Shown in pieces: positions 12,341-23,421 of a stretch of DNA of 60,000 nucleotides. A program made the position numbers and the translations under genes. The notes beneath the pieces are model-generated. The model was not told the DNA's origin and did no database searches. It worked only from the letters and a program-made list of their open reading frames with translations. This DNA comes from Lineus longissimus (Eukaryota; Nemertea; Pilidiophora; Heteronemertea; Lineidae): NCBI RefSeq assembly GCF_910592395.1, contig NC_088312.1, positions 20,531,292-20,591,291 on the forward strand, in the 5' to 3' direction. Every line of letters starts with the position of its first letter. The stretch's first letter is position 1.

Positions 12341-12367
12341 TTTTATACCTACCCAGGCGGTCATTGG
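12341..12367 (-). promoter_or_regulatory. Possible TATA plus CCAAT pair upstream of the 12279 ORF
   Basis: On the minus strand ACCAATGACCGCC is followed about 15 bases later by GGTATAAAATT, and the ATG comes about 62 bases after the TATA word. The CCAAT is part of the repeated palindrome and sits closer to the TATA than usual. Both words can arise by chance in AT-rich DNA, so this rests on position only. Confidence 0.25.
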
Positions 12368-12390
12368 TTACGATACCAAGACCGCTCCGA

Positions 12391-13369
12391 TCAAAACGAG
12401 GCGTAATGTATTTTGTATTAGAAACAATGATATACTGTGACTAAGGCCTTTTAGAATGTGACTTTGTCCTCAAGACTAATTCGTGAGAAATGGAAATAAC
12501 AATTCAACACCACAGAATGTCTTTCTGTGCAACATTGCAATGTTGACGTCAAAAGAAACAGGATGTGCAATGTAGTTTTCACAACCAACGAAATTGCACT
12601 TTTGTGGAATATTTGAAATAGATAAAGACCCTTTTACCAAAAAACAACTACAGAAACGACTCAAGAAAATGATTACCCATTCAACTAATTCCAGTTAACC
12701 TGAGAACAACTGACCTTTCGAAAAGATTATTGACCTCTTTTTAACATTTTCTGGTTATTTTTCTCTCTGTTTTGGCAATATGAACATTTGTAGATCGAAT
12801 AACTTTGACATCATCAGAAAAAAGATCTATACATATATTGTTATTTCAATCTCGGCTCATTCCTTGTATTACCTTGTTATAATGGGGAAAAACACTATCG
12901 GTATTACAATCCTTCCAGAAGGTGAGTATTTTTGAGAACCCACTATTAGGCGACACTATGCCTAAAGGAAACAAGGACATCTAAGAGCATTTCCGCTTCA
13001 CATGACATTAAATACAGCTAAATATTGCGTAGCCTTTCGGAAAAACATAAGTGGCACGTTTGACTTTTGATGACCAATATTAGCCTGGCCGGATCAAAGG
13101 CACTTCTCCGTCAGTTTTTTCCCTTCTGGCCTCGTGTGACCTTCAACAAGGAACTAGACACCATTGTACTCTTTAAGGGTGCATCAATAGGCCTCCCACA
13201 ATTAATAGACCTTTAACATGATTTAGGTGTGTTAGTGATTCTTGCTTGTAAAAACCAATAGGTTAGTCCTAATGCGTCATATATTGCAAATTATTTCTTT
13301 GGCTACGTACCATGGTTTATTTTTCTTGTATTTTTTGTAATTATATTACCTTGTGATCATTATAACCTT
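12391..13369. other. No supported gene; one donor-like site
   Basis: AT-rich sequence. On the plus strand ATG at 12882 opens 13 codons (MGKNTIGITILPE) up to GAAG|GTGAGT at 12921/12922, a good donor consensus. A first exon this short cannot be supported without a transcript. Nothing else stands out. Confidence 0.35.
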
Positions 13370-13441
13370 GTAATGATAAATGCATTTTTGAATCAAATTC
13401 CCGTAGTAATGATAGATGAATTTTTGTATCACATTCACTTA
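13370..13441. repeat. 36-bp tandem duplication
   Basis: Two units at 13370-13405 and 13406-13441, each starting GTAATGATA and containing ATTTTTG.ATCA.ATTC. A partial third copy (GTAATAATAG) follows. The units differ at several positions, so the duplication is old. Confidence 0.8.
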
Positions 13442-13629
13442 GTAATAATAGTTTGCTATTCTGTTTGAGTTACGACTATCACCTGGGGCAGGTCGACGGT
13501 AAAAAGGCTTGGATAGCTGATGAAGTATTTCACAAAATCATGGTTTTGATTGTGATGATCGCAAAAATAGATATTGGTTTAAGTATACCAAACTATCGAT
13601 GATAACCCGATCTGATTGAAAGATAGTTT

Positions 13630-14082
13630 GTGGACACAGTAGATAATAATAGGCCTAAACATTTCATTTTAAGCGATGAAATACTGGAAATTAGTTGTCA
13701 GGTAAAAGCAATATTTTCACGAGACTTAACGTCAGTGATACCGACACAAACTTCGGATGCCCAAAACCCGGGTGAACATCATTTTTCAAGCTGCCCACTT
13801 CGTATGTTTAAAACTGGCCGATGTCCATATTGTATTAACATTTCCATGAAAACGCATGCAGCTACTTCTGAAAAGTTTACAGCAACACTTCCGTGGTGTA
13901 CTCCGGATATTTTGGACATCGCAAATTGCCGTGGGTGTGGCCTTCTCGAGATCTCTGATCATCTGATGCAAGTGTTTCGTGATCAAATCGTGGCACCTAA
14001 TGAAGTGGGAAAAATGGGGGCATTATTTCAACATCCTCCTCACCTTGATATAGAACATTCGTCCTCAGTTTGGGAGAAGTGA
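13630..14082 (+). CDS. Open frame of 150 codons, unknown, weak
   Basis: The frame has no ATG at its left edge (it begins GTG), so if real it is an exon or a fragment. It contains CPYC (about residue 67) and NCRGCG (about residue 98), two Cys-x2-Cys pairs roughly 30 residues apart that recall a zinc-binding arrangement without matching a known finger. No splice acceptor of quality was found at the left. A frame of this length is expected about once by chance in a window of this size and composition, so I give it little weight. Confidence 0.15.
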   Translation: MDTVDNNRPKHFILSDEILEISCQVKAIFSRDLTSVIPTQTSDAQNPGEHHFSSCPLRMFKTGRCPYCINISMKTHAATSEKFTATLPWCTPDILDIANCRGCGLLEISDHLMQVFRDQIVAPNEVGKMGALFQHPPHLDIEHSSSVWEK

Positions 14083-15063
14083 CTGGTCCTGATAGCCAGC
14101 TAATTGAATTGGCGTTGTCTTATGGGAAAGACAAGTAAACCTCACGTGTTGATTGGCGATGCACCTGAGAGTTCACGCACAGCCACATTAATCAAGGATA
14201 AAAGGCATAATCCGTGATATATCATTCCATGTCAAAGGGATGGGGTGACCTGTGGTGTTGGAGGTAATGATATTATTGTTGTATTGCGTTGGCGATTAGC
14301 TTTAATCTGATCTTGTTGATATATTTGTACAAAATACGCCTTCAGTTCTGGGAATTGTTTGGGCGTGAGCCTTCCCAAGTATGACAAGGCAGCTTGACAT
14401 AAAGATTAGTCTCCGTTTCGTTCTTTTTCTTGGACTGCACTTCAACCTTGAATAAAGATGAAGCCGCCAAGAGTGGCAGGTAGGATGTTGACACATAAAA
14501 ATGAAACAACTTAATGTGGTTCTTCGTTCAAAGCACTTCATTATTACACAAGTCATGGCTTGTCATTTCTGATTGAAGCTCAACTACCTGCGTGGGGAAA
14601 ATCACAAAATGTCCGAGTATCTTCTATTCTCCTAGCTACATGTATTCTCCGAGCGAGATCCTGTTGTGCCCTAACCTTCCTAAATATCACCTGAGCATCT
14701 TAATGATAGTTATCCTGACCACACAATAGCTAGTGACGATTTTAACTCGCCCTCAATTAAAACGTCCCCCAAAGGTCGCTTTCGTTTCTTTCACATTCCA
14801 TTTTATCAATTTCGCCGTTAGTGGTCGACTAATGCATTGATAAAAATATTAAATAAAACGAGAGTGCTTCAACTAGCAATTAGCACGGAGGACATTTTAG
14901 AAATACTATCAGAATGCTTAAGGATAAAGGTTAAATACAATCTTATGACTTTCTTACCGTTTATAATCTCGGCCTCTGATTGTAAAAAATCATTTCAGTA
15001 TGCAATTCAGATTTTTTTTAAAGAACAAAGAAGAGATGATTATACTCTAATCGTCATCTTAAC
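14083..15063. other. No supported feature
   Basis: AT-rich unique sequence. Short frames on both strands (84 codons minus at 14302-14556, 78 plus at 14837-15073) have no signature. Confidence 0.5.
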
Positions 15064-15275
15064 CACGAAATAATCACATTTTATTTCGCGATTATTCATG
15101 CGATTCGTGAATATTAAAAAAAATGTCACGAGTTTTATTTTAGTGGATGACTATGTACGGTTTTGGTGTTTCCAATTAAAAAATTTTCAAGCGATTTTCA
15201 TTTTCGCGAATTGAAGTAATATTCGCGAAGTCTGCAAAATTAAACGCTCGCGATATTTTGGAGGTTTGCCGTATT
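15064..15275. repeat. CGCGA-rich degenerate inverted repeat, MITE-like
   Basis: The words ATTTCGCGA, TTCGCGAATT, ATTCGCGAAG and CTCGCGATATTTTGG cluster here in both orientations, in otherwise AT-rich DNA. One more TTTCGCGAAA lies at about 15630. This resembles the short TTTCGCGA-containing MITEs seen in many invertebrate genomes. The ends and TSD cannot be fixed from one decayed copy. Confidence 0.35.
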
Positions 15276-15659
15276 CATCTATATTTATTGTTTTTTCTTT
15301 TAACAAATTACTATATAGTTACAGCTGGCATTCTTAAAGATGGAGTCTGAGTTTGTCTCTTTTTGGTGATTTCTTATTTGGTAAGCACTAATGGGAATTT
15401 TTAATTTCAGTTCGTGAGGCATTTTCTGTAAATACATGTTTCGTTAAACTTGTGTAGTTTTTCTGCCTGGAGCTTATAGCGTATTGCATCAGCCTTTGGA
15501 ATCTGTATTTATTTATCTGTTATCTAAATTAATCTAATAGTGTATTAGAAGAAAGAAAATGCTGGAAGGTGTATGGTTTATGATGCAAGTTTTTTCACCA
15601 ATTACTTTCGGGCACTGTAAAGTTATTTCGCGAAAAAATGGCACTGCAAGCAAAACAAG

Positions 15660-15752
15660 ATGAACATGGCGGAGGAAAGATGTCAGTATTTCGCTTCAAA
15701 TAGCCCGTTCTTTGTCGGTCATGCTTTGTGCAATTTTCGCAAATTTGCCAAA
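15660..15752 (+). CDS. Possible first coding exon (31 codons) with GTGAGT donor
   Basis: ATGAACATGGCGGAGG at 15660 is the kind of start common at animal first exons (an ATGGCGGAG context). The frame MNMAEERCQYFASNSPFFVG continues for 31 codons to GCCAAA|GTGAGT at 15752/15753, leaving phase 0. An upstream ATG in another frame (about 15639) opens 21 codons and could act as a short upstream ORF. I see no domain and cannot place exon 2. Either ATG (15660 or 15666) could be the start. Confidence 0.25.
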
Positions 15753-15810
15753 GTGAGTATTTTTAGATATGGACTTGGAAGTTTTAGATGAAATATAAGA
15801 AATACATGAG

Positions 15811-16410
15811 ATGGTCGGCTCTCACTTCACCCTGTCACAAGCGCCGATCGTTTACTTAACCCGTAATTACCAAAATCGTCCCAAATGTATGCCACTTCAA
15901 TCTGGCCCGTGTGTGATGTTTTATTCACCGGGCGTCAGTCAATCTCATCAAATATCCGGCAGTTGTGATATCTCGAAAAACAGATATAGGGGTTGGCGGG
16001 TTGTATTCAAAGCGACGTCGTGTAAAGTGGTACTATCTTTATGTACAAGTACTTTAAGCGTGTTGTTGTTCAATCGACTTGTACCAAAATTGTGGGTTGT
16101 CAAGAATTTAACGTCTCAACATTGCTCACCAGTAGTATTAGGATTTTGTGATTACAGAAATGGACGTGCAGCTTGGTCACGTAGTTCTAATCTAAATCTT
16201 AGGACACTCCCATATTCCGTTAAATCAGATATCTACCTCAATGTTGGACGTAGACGCTTCCAGTTAATAGAATCAGCCAGGACTGATGAGTTTAGCTATA
16301 TGCGGCGGCACAGACCCAACCGGACAATTGGCATCAAACCGATGGTCGCCGCGGTTGTCGGCGGATCATTGGCAGAGTCGAAAAGACGTCACGTTTTATC
16401 GAGGTTATAG
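15811..16410 (+). CDS. Longest open frame in the window, 199 codons, unknown
   Basis: ATG at 15811 to TAG at 16410. An open stretch of this size is unlikely by chance in AT-rich DNA (my rough expectation is well under one per window). The predicted protein has no recognised motif. It is basic toward the C-terminus (residues about 145-199 include GRRRFQL, RRHRPNR and ESKRRHVLSRL) and has a hydrophobic patch near residue 80 (LSLCTSTLSVLLF). It lies 58 bases after the donor-like site of the 15660-15752 segment, so it would fall in that gene's first intron if that exon is real. It may be an intronless gene, a remnant of a mobile element, or a long accidental frame. Confidence 0.3.
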   Translation: MVGSHFTLSQAPIVYLTRNYQNRPKCMPLQSGPCVMFYSPGVSQSHQISGSCDISKNRYRGWRVVFKATSCKVVLSLCTSTLSVLLFNRLVPKLWVVKNLTSQHCSPVVLGFCDYRNGRAAWSRSSNLNLRTLPYSVKSDIYLNVGRRRFQLIESARTDEFSYMRRHRPNRTIGIKPMVAAVVGGSLAESKRRHVLSRL

Positions 16411-16761
16411 TAATACCAATGCTTATTCCTTTTAGCATAAGTAGTGAAATAACATAGGGAAGACTGTTGTGTTGTACTGACCGGAAACGGCCCGTATTTG
16501 CGTCAATGCTGGCCAGCATCACCGATGTATCATATCAGGAAAGGTAAACACGAAACATTGCTTTTCGTCGGAATCTCAAAATCGGGACAAGGGCACTTTT
16601 TTAATTGATAGTGGGTGTTAGAGCGATCAATCGATACCCTGTATCCATTCAACCCATACTAGACTAAAATAAATCACCTAAAATCATTGAAGTTATGATC
16701 TGATATCAAAACAAACGACTTCATTTTCTGTTCCTACAAATAAAAAAAGTCTCTGAACCAG
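16411..16761. other. No supported feature
   Basis: Short spacer of unique AT-rich sequence; nothing recognisable. Confidence 0.5.
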
Positions 16762-16918
16762 ATCATACGTTCTGTTACCGTGAAAAAATAGAATGATGGC
16801 GAAACCCGACCACAGTCGATAACAACGCCAGGTAAAAGCCATCACACGTTTTGTTACAGTAAAAACTAAGGTGATACATGTAGCAACTACAGTTAATAAT
16901 AACGCCAATTGTGTTTTA
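16762..16918. repeat. 79-bp tandem duplication
   Basis: Unit 1 (16762-16840) starts ATCATACGTTCTGTTACCGT and unit 2 (16841 on) starts ATCACACGTTTTGTTACAGT. Both carry ATAA(C/T)AACGCCA near their ends. They differ at many positions, which indicates an old local duplication. A weak third start (ATCATCGTAT) follows near 16944. Confidence 0.75.
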
Positions 16919-17172
16919 TAAATAATGATAAAAAGCCTCTAAATCATCGTATATACGATCGGACATACCGAAGAATTTTTTTTAAAAAAGGATAAAAATG
17001 TATTTTGTTTCTCTAAACTATGATCTGATGATATTTGTGAACTTTGGTTTATTTTGCATCGATTAAACACTATTTTGGTCGACTAAATTATAACTTAGAA
17101 AGAATCAATTGTAAACTTTTAAAGAAAAACACAACATGGAGGATTCGTATAACAATAAGTTGACACTTTCGT

Positions 17173-17285
17173 AATCAATCAATCAATCAATCAATCATTT
17201 GGGATTTAAGGTGCCCATATCCACAAAAAAACGTGATCAAAGACACCAGAGAAACCAATAAAAAAAATCAAAAAAAAAAAAAAAA
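17173..17285. repeat. (AATC)n microsatellite and A-rich tract
   Basis: AATCAATC repeats about six times at 17173-17198. An A-rich run with a single TC interruption follows at 17260-17285. The A-run next to a simple repeat could be a worn retroposon tail, but no retroposon body is visible beside it. Confidence 0.8.
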
Positions 17286-18015
17286 TCGAGTGTAAACACA
17301 TCAAAGAAGTAATGCATGTCACGTGAGGCCACTATCGTTATACGTGATGAAAACGTTTTAGTGATAGTAACTAAATCATATTGTGAACCAGGGTGTACTA
17401 AGCCCGAGTGTACTCTCAAAAACGTATCTATCAGCAATCACTTCAGCGGGCCTGCTGGTCCATGACAGGCCGTTAAAGATCTTCGCACCGATTATTAAAA
17501 GGAAATATTAGCAGTTGTGCTCTCTAAAGCTTTTACCCGAATCAGAATAGCCTCTCACTTATCATAGTTAGGAGGAAACATTATCTAAGATCAGTGCACT
17601 GCGGCGCTATAACGATGCACATTTGCACTTATTTTACCGTGGAATTGTTATCAACATGGACCACCTAGACCTTTCACCAGAATCCGAGCTTACTTGACAT
17701 GCTTGATGCTCATACTTAAAAAGCAACCTGTCACTTAATCACTGTTGATGTCAATTCACGTCAACCTCTTACACCAAATGACAGAGAAAATACCCAAAAA
17801 GTGGGTTATCCAACAGCACCAACGACAGAGTTACAGAGTGTAAAACTGTTATTCGACTAGCATTTACCGTTCGAAAGCTTCTCAATGACTTTAACGCAAC
17901 CATAACTAAGCCAATGGTGTTGAATGAGACTTGGCGATTGAAACCACACACTATTCAAAAGATAAGTGACTTAATTAATTGAGAGGTTGAACTAATGTTA
18001 ACAGGCTGAAACTGA
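17286..18015. other. No supported feature
   Basis: AT-rich unique sequence with only short unconvincing frames. Confidence 0.5.
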
Positions 18016-18253
18016 TCAGTTCGTGCACTGCAGGGGTGTTTTAGTGGCCTCTTCCAGAAACGATGAATGCCAGCAAGTACGTTGCACCAAATTACCACCT
18101 GGACATCGTACTCGTATACCAGAATTTAAAGAACCAACGGTGTTATAATCTGTCAGCTGCCCAGCTTGGCCTCCACAGCGGGAGTAACCGTAAAAATAGT
18201 TTACCAAAGAAGAACAAACATTCAAGATAAAATCCGCCTTCTCCTTTAAACAA
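18016..18253 (-). CDS. Cysteine-containing open frame, possible exon, unknown
   Basis: The minus-strand frame enters after AAACAG near 18254 and runs about 80 codons to TGA at 18016. It contains GYSRCGGQ, GIRVRCPGG, RTCWHS and a terminal LQCTN. The cysteine, glycine and aromatic content looks more like an extracellular domain than random sequence, but I cannot name one. The acceptor lacks a strong pyrimidine tract. If real it would be a terminal exon. Confidence 0.2.
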
Positions 18254-20472
18254 CCTGTTTACTCGAGATCGCTTATAGCAAAATTGTACACCCAGTCAAA
18301 CCATGCAATGAACGTTTGGAGGACCTCGTTAATCCTGCTCGGTATCTAACTAAAAAGCTTGAGCTCTCAACACGTTATGATATAAGGGTTCAATTCGAGG
18401 GCAATTCATTTTTTTCAATTTCTTTAGTAATAGTCCTATTTGATCAGTCCTTGCTCAGCTCTCAACTGAATATTTATCGGAAAATGGAAATTTTAACCAC
18501 GTGCAAAAATATATTGATGACACATAATGAATGAAAGAGTTCTTTAAAATATGATTCTGCAGTAACAGGCCTGATTAAATCAACGCGCCAGTTTCTTAAA
18601 TAATTCATCGTTTTCCTATAAATAAAGTGCGAGAATATTGAAGAATAAATATTGTATGCTTCCGCGTGATAGGTTTTCATCATCAGAGTTGAACGAAAAT
18701 CAGACAAAACGTCAGATCACATCAATGCTAACTAATTGATCAGTAAATTAAAACGAGTTGATTAGGTTCGTGCAAAGTATTGGTAACCATTATTCGATTT
18801 TATCTTGATTTTTTGAAAAATTAATTGAAAAACTCCGAATAATACATGATTTTCTCAATATTACCAGTTTCGTAATCAAGTTGATGATTCACCTCCGCTA
18901 ATTGAATATCTATGTTTCTATGTTATTGCTAAAAATTAATTGATTACCCAATACTAGCGAGATGCGTGACCTCGTCCTTAAATCGATAAAAGATACTCTG
19001 AGGAGCCTGAAATCAGTCACTGAGACACTGGCACGTCTGGTGCATGGAGAGCTTTTGCTTGGTCATTTCTCGGGCGATCGAGGTTGTGGCTGAACCCGAA
19101 ACGTGTTGAGCTGTAGGCCTACCATTTCTTCATCACCTTTCAGATATGAGCATTTGTAGTGTATTTGGCGTGCGTCACTATAATTTTTTATCACATACAT
19201 GCATGTACATGTAGTTCAGTCAAAGGTTTTGATAGGAGACACCGTTGAACGCTAACTTTGTTAAATCTATCCCCTGAGCTACTCAGCAACTTAATCCGCC
19301 ATCGTTCCTACGTCAATCTCACAATGACCCGGGCTCAAATCCCAAGTAAGCAAAAACAACGCCTTGTATGTAAACTTGAAAGTAATAATCTCCATCACCG
19401 AGAGAGTACACACATACGAGCATGTAAAGATGGGTTGTGTACACTACTGCATGCAACACCTTGTATGTGAACTTGAAAGTGATGGATTTGGTACATGACT
19501 TCAAGCAGCCTTGTTGCTGTCTCCTCGAAAGGAGCAACTATGCCCTCGGGACCAGCAACTTCACAGAAAGTAGGCAGAATGTTTTTCTGGTCACTAAAAT
19601 AGCATTTGAAGACAAATGTTTTGTATTAAAACAGCGATGTTCCTTCCTCTAATGTTCCTCGGTCTCCCATCCAACGATTATAGCCGCTCTCGGCGTAATT
19701 GCTTACACTGTAAGAAGTTTCTCAATAGTACGCCGGGGACGAATAATTCAGCACTTTCGATTGGACGATGCAATCGGAATTAACCCCAAATTCTGCAAGT
19801 GGAAATCTATGAATAGGGAAAAAAGGCTACACCATGAAACGGCAAACCATGTCGACTATATACGTATACAGTGAGACCATAATACATCTTACAATATCGT
19901 TGTACCAAGACTACGACAAAAAATAAAGGAGGCTCGCTTATATATTTTGATATGACCGCTAGATGTAGTCTCCATGTCTGGGTCGTGCTGCCGTTTTTTA
20001 AATAAGAACATCCCTTAGCAATAAATCTCCAATTGTGCGGATAATGCACTTGAAAACCGGAATGAAAAAAATGCACAAATTCGCGCCATTCTCTCTTGTA
20101 GTCTTTTTACTGGGTAATGCATATCGCCATCAGCAGGCCGTCTCTCCAATTAAAGAAACATTTCTTTCCCTCATTTAGTGTCATTGCATTCCTTGTACCT
20201 GCTTTCAGCAATGAACACTCGTCTTTACCTGTTGTTACCCTTTGGTGAATAATCTTTATCTGATGATTGCTCCAGACAAAACATAGAAAACCTCTACTGT
20301 GATAATGAATAATTGGTTCTCGCGTTAGCTCAAGGTGAAAGGTTTGTTTATGGATGTCCCATAATAAAGTGGTTTTGATATGGAGTGAATCTTGGCAGGG
20401 TCAGTCTTCCAATTTTCTTCAAGTTTATCGGTTTGAAGGTTTTGTAATGGGTTATTTGACAAGATAATCTGC
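18254..20472. other. No supported gene; small dispersed motif near 19.4 kb
   Basis: CCTTGTATGTAAACTTGAAAG at about 19362 recurs with one change at about 19459, roughly 100 bp apart, so a small local duplication is present. GGGCTCAAATCCC at about 19331 looks like a pol III B box but has no partner (see rejected list). Otherwise AT-rich unique sequence. Confidence 0.45.
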
Positions 20473-20494
20473 GTCAGTCAGTCAGTCAGTCAGT
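20473..20494. repeat. (GTCA)n microsatellite
   Basis: About five and a half perfect GTCA units. Confidence 0.9.
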
Positions 20495-20678
20495 GCAATA
20501 CTCTGGATAATGGTCAGATTACGAACATCTTTTAAGCAACGGACGCCGCGGTAACGTTAAAACCACATTTCCTGAAAAGGGAGGGCATCAAGCATTTTGC
20601 TATTTATGGATTGAACCATCACTTTGTCATCCTTGAGGGTACAACTGTATCGCCGTGTATATAACGGCGGGAACATAC

Positions 20679-20822
20679 CGTCCTTGAAAAAGACGTACGA
20701 GAAGATTCTTTCATTTGAACACAAAAACCAGTATATTTGCCAATAACAGAGAAACATGAAAACAAAGATCCTGCCTTGACTAACTTTTTTTCAAATCGTC
20801 GTGTTTCCGAAGGTGAATTCAA
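20679..20822 (-). CDS. Possible exon ending at a GTATGT donor, unknown
   Basis: The minus-strand frame (starting near NSPSETRRFEKKLVKAGSLF) is open for about 48 codons up to AAGGACG|GTATGT at 20679/20678. The left limit is undefined. No domain. Only the donor and the peptide composition argue for it. Confidence 0.13.
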
Positions 20823-21164
20823 TATCTAAAAGGTTATTGGTAACGCCCAGGATCTGTTCGACTGCCTGGAAGCATTGAAATGAGAAGGTTTTTGTGTTTT
20901 CTCGAGCGAGGTTATTACCTTCATATACAATAGCGCGAATAGAAAAACCAAACCGTTTCGTTCAAATGAAATGAGAAAAATACGCGTTCAGGGAAATTAA
21001 ATCGTTTCGTTAACGTTTTCTTATCAAAGCGTATGAGCGTCTACAATTTATTTATCAAACTACTAGTGTACTATGGGTAACTTGACGCTTCTTCTCCAGC
21101 ACCATCGAGTTGTGGCACCAGATGGACACGCTGCGATTGAGTATGATCGCCCTGATATCGTGAT

Positions 21165-21440
21165 ATGATATTGAAGGGGTACGGGTTTCCACTGAATGCG
21201 ATTTTGCCTGCATCTCAAAATGCATGCGACATTGCAGGACATACAATCATTTGGGGTGCAGTGGGGCGTAAAATACCAAAGCCGAATAAAGCGTGTGTTG
21301 TCGCAATTGCATTAGTGGAATCCTCCCCGATAGGGCGGCTTAAAAGGACAATGCACTGCCGCAAGCTTAACGGTTTGCCCCCTATAGAAATCACACCGAG
21401 CTCGATACACATACCATTGTCCTTTCACAAAGACCGCTGA
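21165..21440 (+). CDS. Open frame overlapping a Fam-A element, probably not a gene
   Basis: ATG at 21165, 91 codons, starting MILKGYGFPLNAILPASQNA. The last third lies inside the Fam-A insertion that begins near 21344. The minus strand is also open across 21215-21412. The upstream part is less AT-rich than its surroundings and may be a relic of something coding, on either strand. Confidence 0.12.
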   Translation: MILKGYGFPLNAILPASQNACDIAGHTIIWGAVGRKIPKPNKACVVAIALVESSPIGRLKRTMHCRKLNGLPPIEITPSSIHIPLSFHKDR

Positions 21441-21583
21441 GCTCGCACCTATGTCTAAATCCTCCCATTGTTCTACTGTCTTATCAAAGGGGCATGCGGG
21501 CAAATCTTAACATCACCTCTTTACATCGAAAGACCTTTCAGGGGTCGATTGGCCTAAATCGACACGGGTGAGTAAACGTAATG
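21344..21583 (+). mobile_element. Fam-A MITE, copy 1
   Basis: Shares with the other Fam-A copies the core CGCACCTA..CTAAAT..TCCCATTGTTCTACTGTCTTATCAAAGG, then GGGTCGATTGGCCTAAATCGAC, and ends AGTAAACGTAATG. The left end (ACGGTTTGCCCC) is more diverged than in other copies. Orientation is plus, defined by the 58-kb copy. See 58027-58236 for the family description. Confidence 0.7.
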
Positions 21584-23016
21584 AAGATCGTCGCAAGCGC
21601 AGTCAGTGCAGTACTGCCCATAGCTGATTGTACGCCAAAGATCGCAGCGTTTATTCATCGCGATTTCTATGAAACACGCGACAGGATGATAAGGGACCAC
21701 GACCGCTAAGTGTAGGCCACTGTTTGTCTTCAAGGGTCCAATCAACTGGCCTGCATTTAACCAATGTAATAGAATATGACGACCGTTCTCAAAATGCTGA
21801 TTTCTCCACCCAAACAGGCTTGATGAGAAATCTGCCCCTTGTCACTCAGTACTCCAGTCAGCCTAATCCAGTTACTCATGTATTAATACCATTATCGCCC
21901 AGCTGAATGAGATTTTATGAGCCAATAAAAGTGTGTCGATAAATTGTTGTATCTGATTAGGATATCGGAATTAGTCAAACCGCAAAAACGCCAGTGGCGT
22001 CTAAGACCAGTTCGCAGTTAAAGACAGGGTAGCACGAATTATTCCCGCCGTCTGTACAATTTTACCGGCAGTGATTTACCTGGTTCTTTCTATAGGTTCT
22101 AGGATGGGTTCGGGTAGATTTCCATTTTCGGCCTTAAGGATAAAAACCAACAGCATTGTATATAGACGAATGTCGTTTAAGGCAGTATCTTTTCTATATT
22201 TTCCCCTTACCTTTTGAAATACGATATCAGTCCGATAGACTGTAAGGCGTGTCATATCAGTTTATGTCTGCTAGACCTAGTGTGAGTGCATTGGATGATA
22301 AAGGCTTCTTTGTCAGCTACAAGCAAGGAAAGGATTGAAAACTTCCGCCAATAATAGATATGATTACTTGAGGTGTTTACTCGCGGCAAAACTTTCTGGG
22401 CAAAACTGTTATAAAGTGATTGTCGAAAAGTTCTGCAAAGATATATGTTGGCGTTCCATCACCAAATTAAACTGGCATACTGTATATCAGTATTTGTGCC
22501 CAAATAAGGTATTTGGTATTGAAATATCCTACAATAATTATTGAATACAATCACAAACAAAAGTTTCTCATTGCTCTCAATAATGAGTTGGATATGTATT
22601 GACGTAACTAATTGTATAGTTATGGATAAGTGATGGGAGAAAGCGGAAGCATGGGGTCGTAAAACGCTTTTAGAAAAACACGAGGCATGCCAGGAGACAG
22701 GTACGTGACAATTGAATACAACTTGTTAACTGTCGACACAATAGAATCCATTTGGTTGAAATATTGTTTTTATCTTATTTTCTGTTGTAGAGGCATCCTA
22801 AGGAAACGCTTTATATTCTTCTCCCCATTATATAAACCAATTCCGTGCGTCCACGATGTTTTCAAGCTCATAATATGAGCCTAAATTTTTTCCAAACTTA
22901 CCCATTTTAAGCCAAAAGGTAATTTAGCTTATTTCTTGCAGTCGGTTATTCCTTCACACAATAATTTTTTACAAAATGTAAAGTTTTCAAATAAGGTTGG
23001 CATAAAAATTAATCAA
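21584..23016. other. No supported feature
   Basis: AT-rich unique sequence. ACAG|GTACGT at about 22699 is donor-like, following ATGCCAGGAGAC, but nothing else supports an exon. Confidence 0.45.
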
Positions 23017-23105
23017 TTTTACAAACAAATTGTATTAAGTTTACAAACAAAATCGGTGAAGTAAGTAAAGTTCACAAAAAAAGTTCATGAAGTTTACAAA
23101 CAAAT
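23017..23105. repeat. Degenerate tandem motif AGTTTACAAACAAA
   Basis: Four spaced copies of (A)AGTTTACAAACAAA-like words occur within 90 bp (near 23017, 23040, 23068 and 23092), with A/T-rich spacers of unequal length. Confidence 0.6.
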
Positions 23106-23256
23106 TCCATTGGGTGGCCAAAGAAGGTGAAAATGGTAATAAATTTTAATACATGTGTGATTTTCTTTTCACCTGCATTATTTTGTCAAACCAATGGTCA
23201 GTCTGCTAATTTTTTTACGGAATCATTTTGACCCACAACTGCACGCCTTCAGACTT

Positions 23257-23380
23257 CAGTTTATTTGGCTTCGCCGGTGTCGGTCAATCGACCCATGAGA
23301 GCTCTTTCGTGGGGGTCAATGTCATCAAGTTTTGCTCGTGTAACCCTTTCATAACAGTGGAATGGGAATTTAGCCCACAT
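23257..23380 (-). mobile_element. Fam-A MITE, fragment (copy 2)
   Basis: In reverse complement it reads GGGCTAAATTCCCATTCCAC, then GAAAGGGTTA, CATGGGTCGATTGACCGACA and CCAAATAAACTG, matching the right two thirds of the Fam-A consensus in order. The other end is missing or too diverged to see. It is the most eroded of the six copies. Confidence 0.6.
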
Positions 23381-23421
23381 TTAAATATCGCCACCGCTTA
23401 CCCTAAAGCTTCATACGTAAC

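Larger units (their letters stand above)
11925..12390. mobile_element. Module flanked by two copies of a GCGGTC/GACCGC palindrome
   Basis: The palindromic word GCGGTCATTGGTT...CAAGACCGC occurs at 11933-11961 and again, same orientation, at 12357-12385. Each can fold on itself (GCGGTC/GACCGC with TTGGT/ACCAA in the second copy). Between them are a strong hairpin (11982-12018), a small minus-strand ORF and promoter-like words. The direct copies of a palindrome at both ends suggest a mobile or duplicated cassette. No known superfamily fits. Confidence 0.5.

Noticed and set aside
7915-18180. Apparent homology between minus-strand segments near 7.95 kb and 18.16 kb (CTGGGCAGC.GACAG)
   Set aside because: The DNA match is short and falls in different reading frames of the two open segments, so it does not support a shared protein domain.
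19258-19340. tRNA-like boxes near 19.3 kb
   Set aside because: A B-box-like word is on the plus strand, while the only good A-box-like word (TAGCTCAGGGGATAG) is on the minus strand, so they cannot belong to one tRNA or SINE.
21554-21745. Ankyrin-like SGLHLAVVV peptide on the minus strand
   Set aside because: Only a few residues resemble the ankyrin TALHLA motif, the rest of the repeat does not fit, and no second repeat is present.
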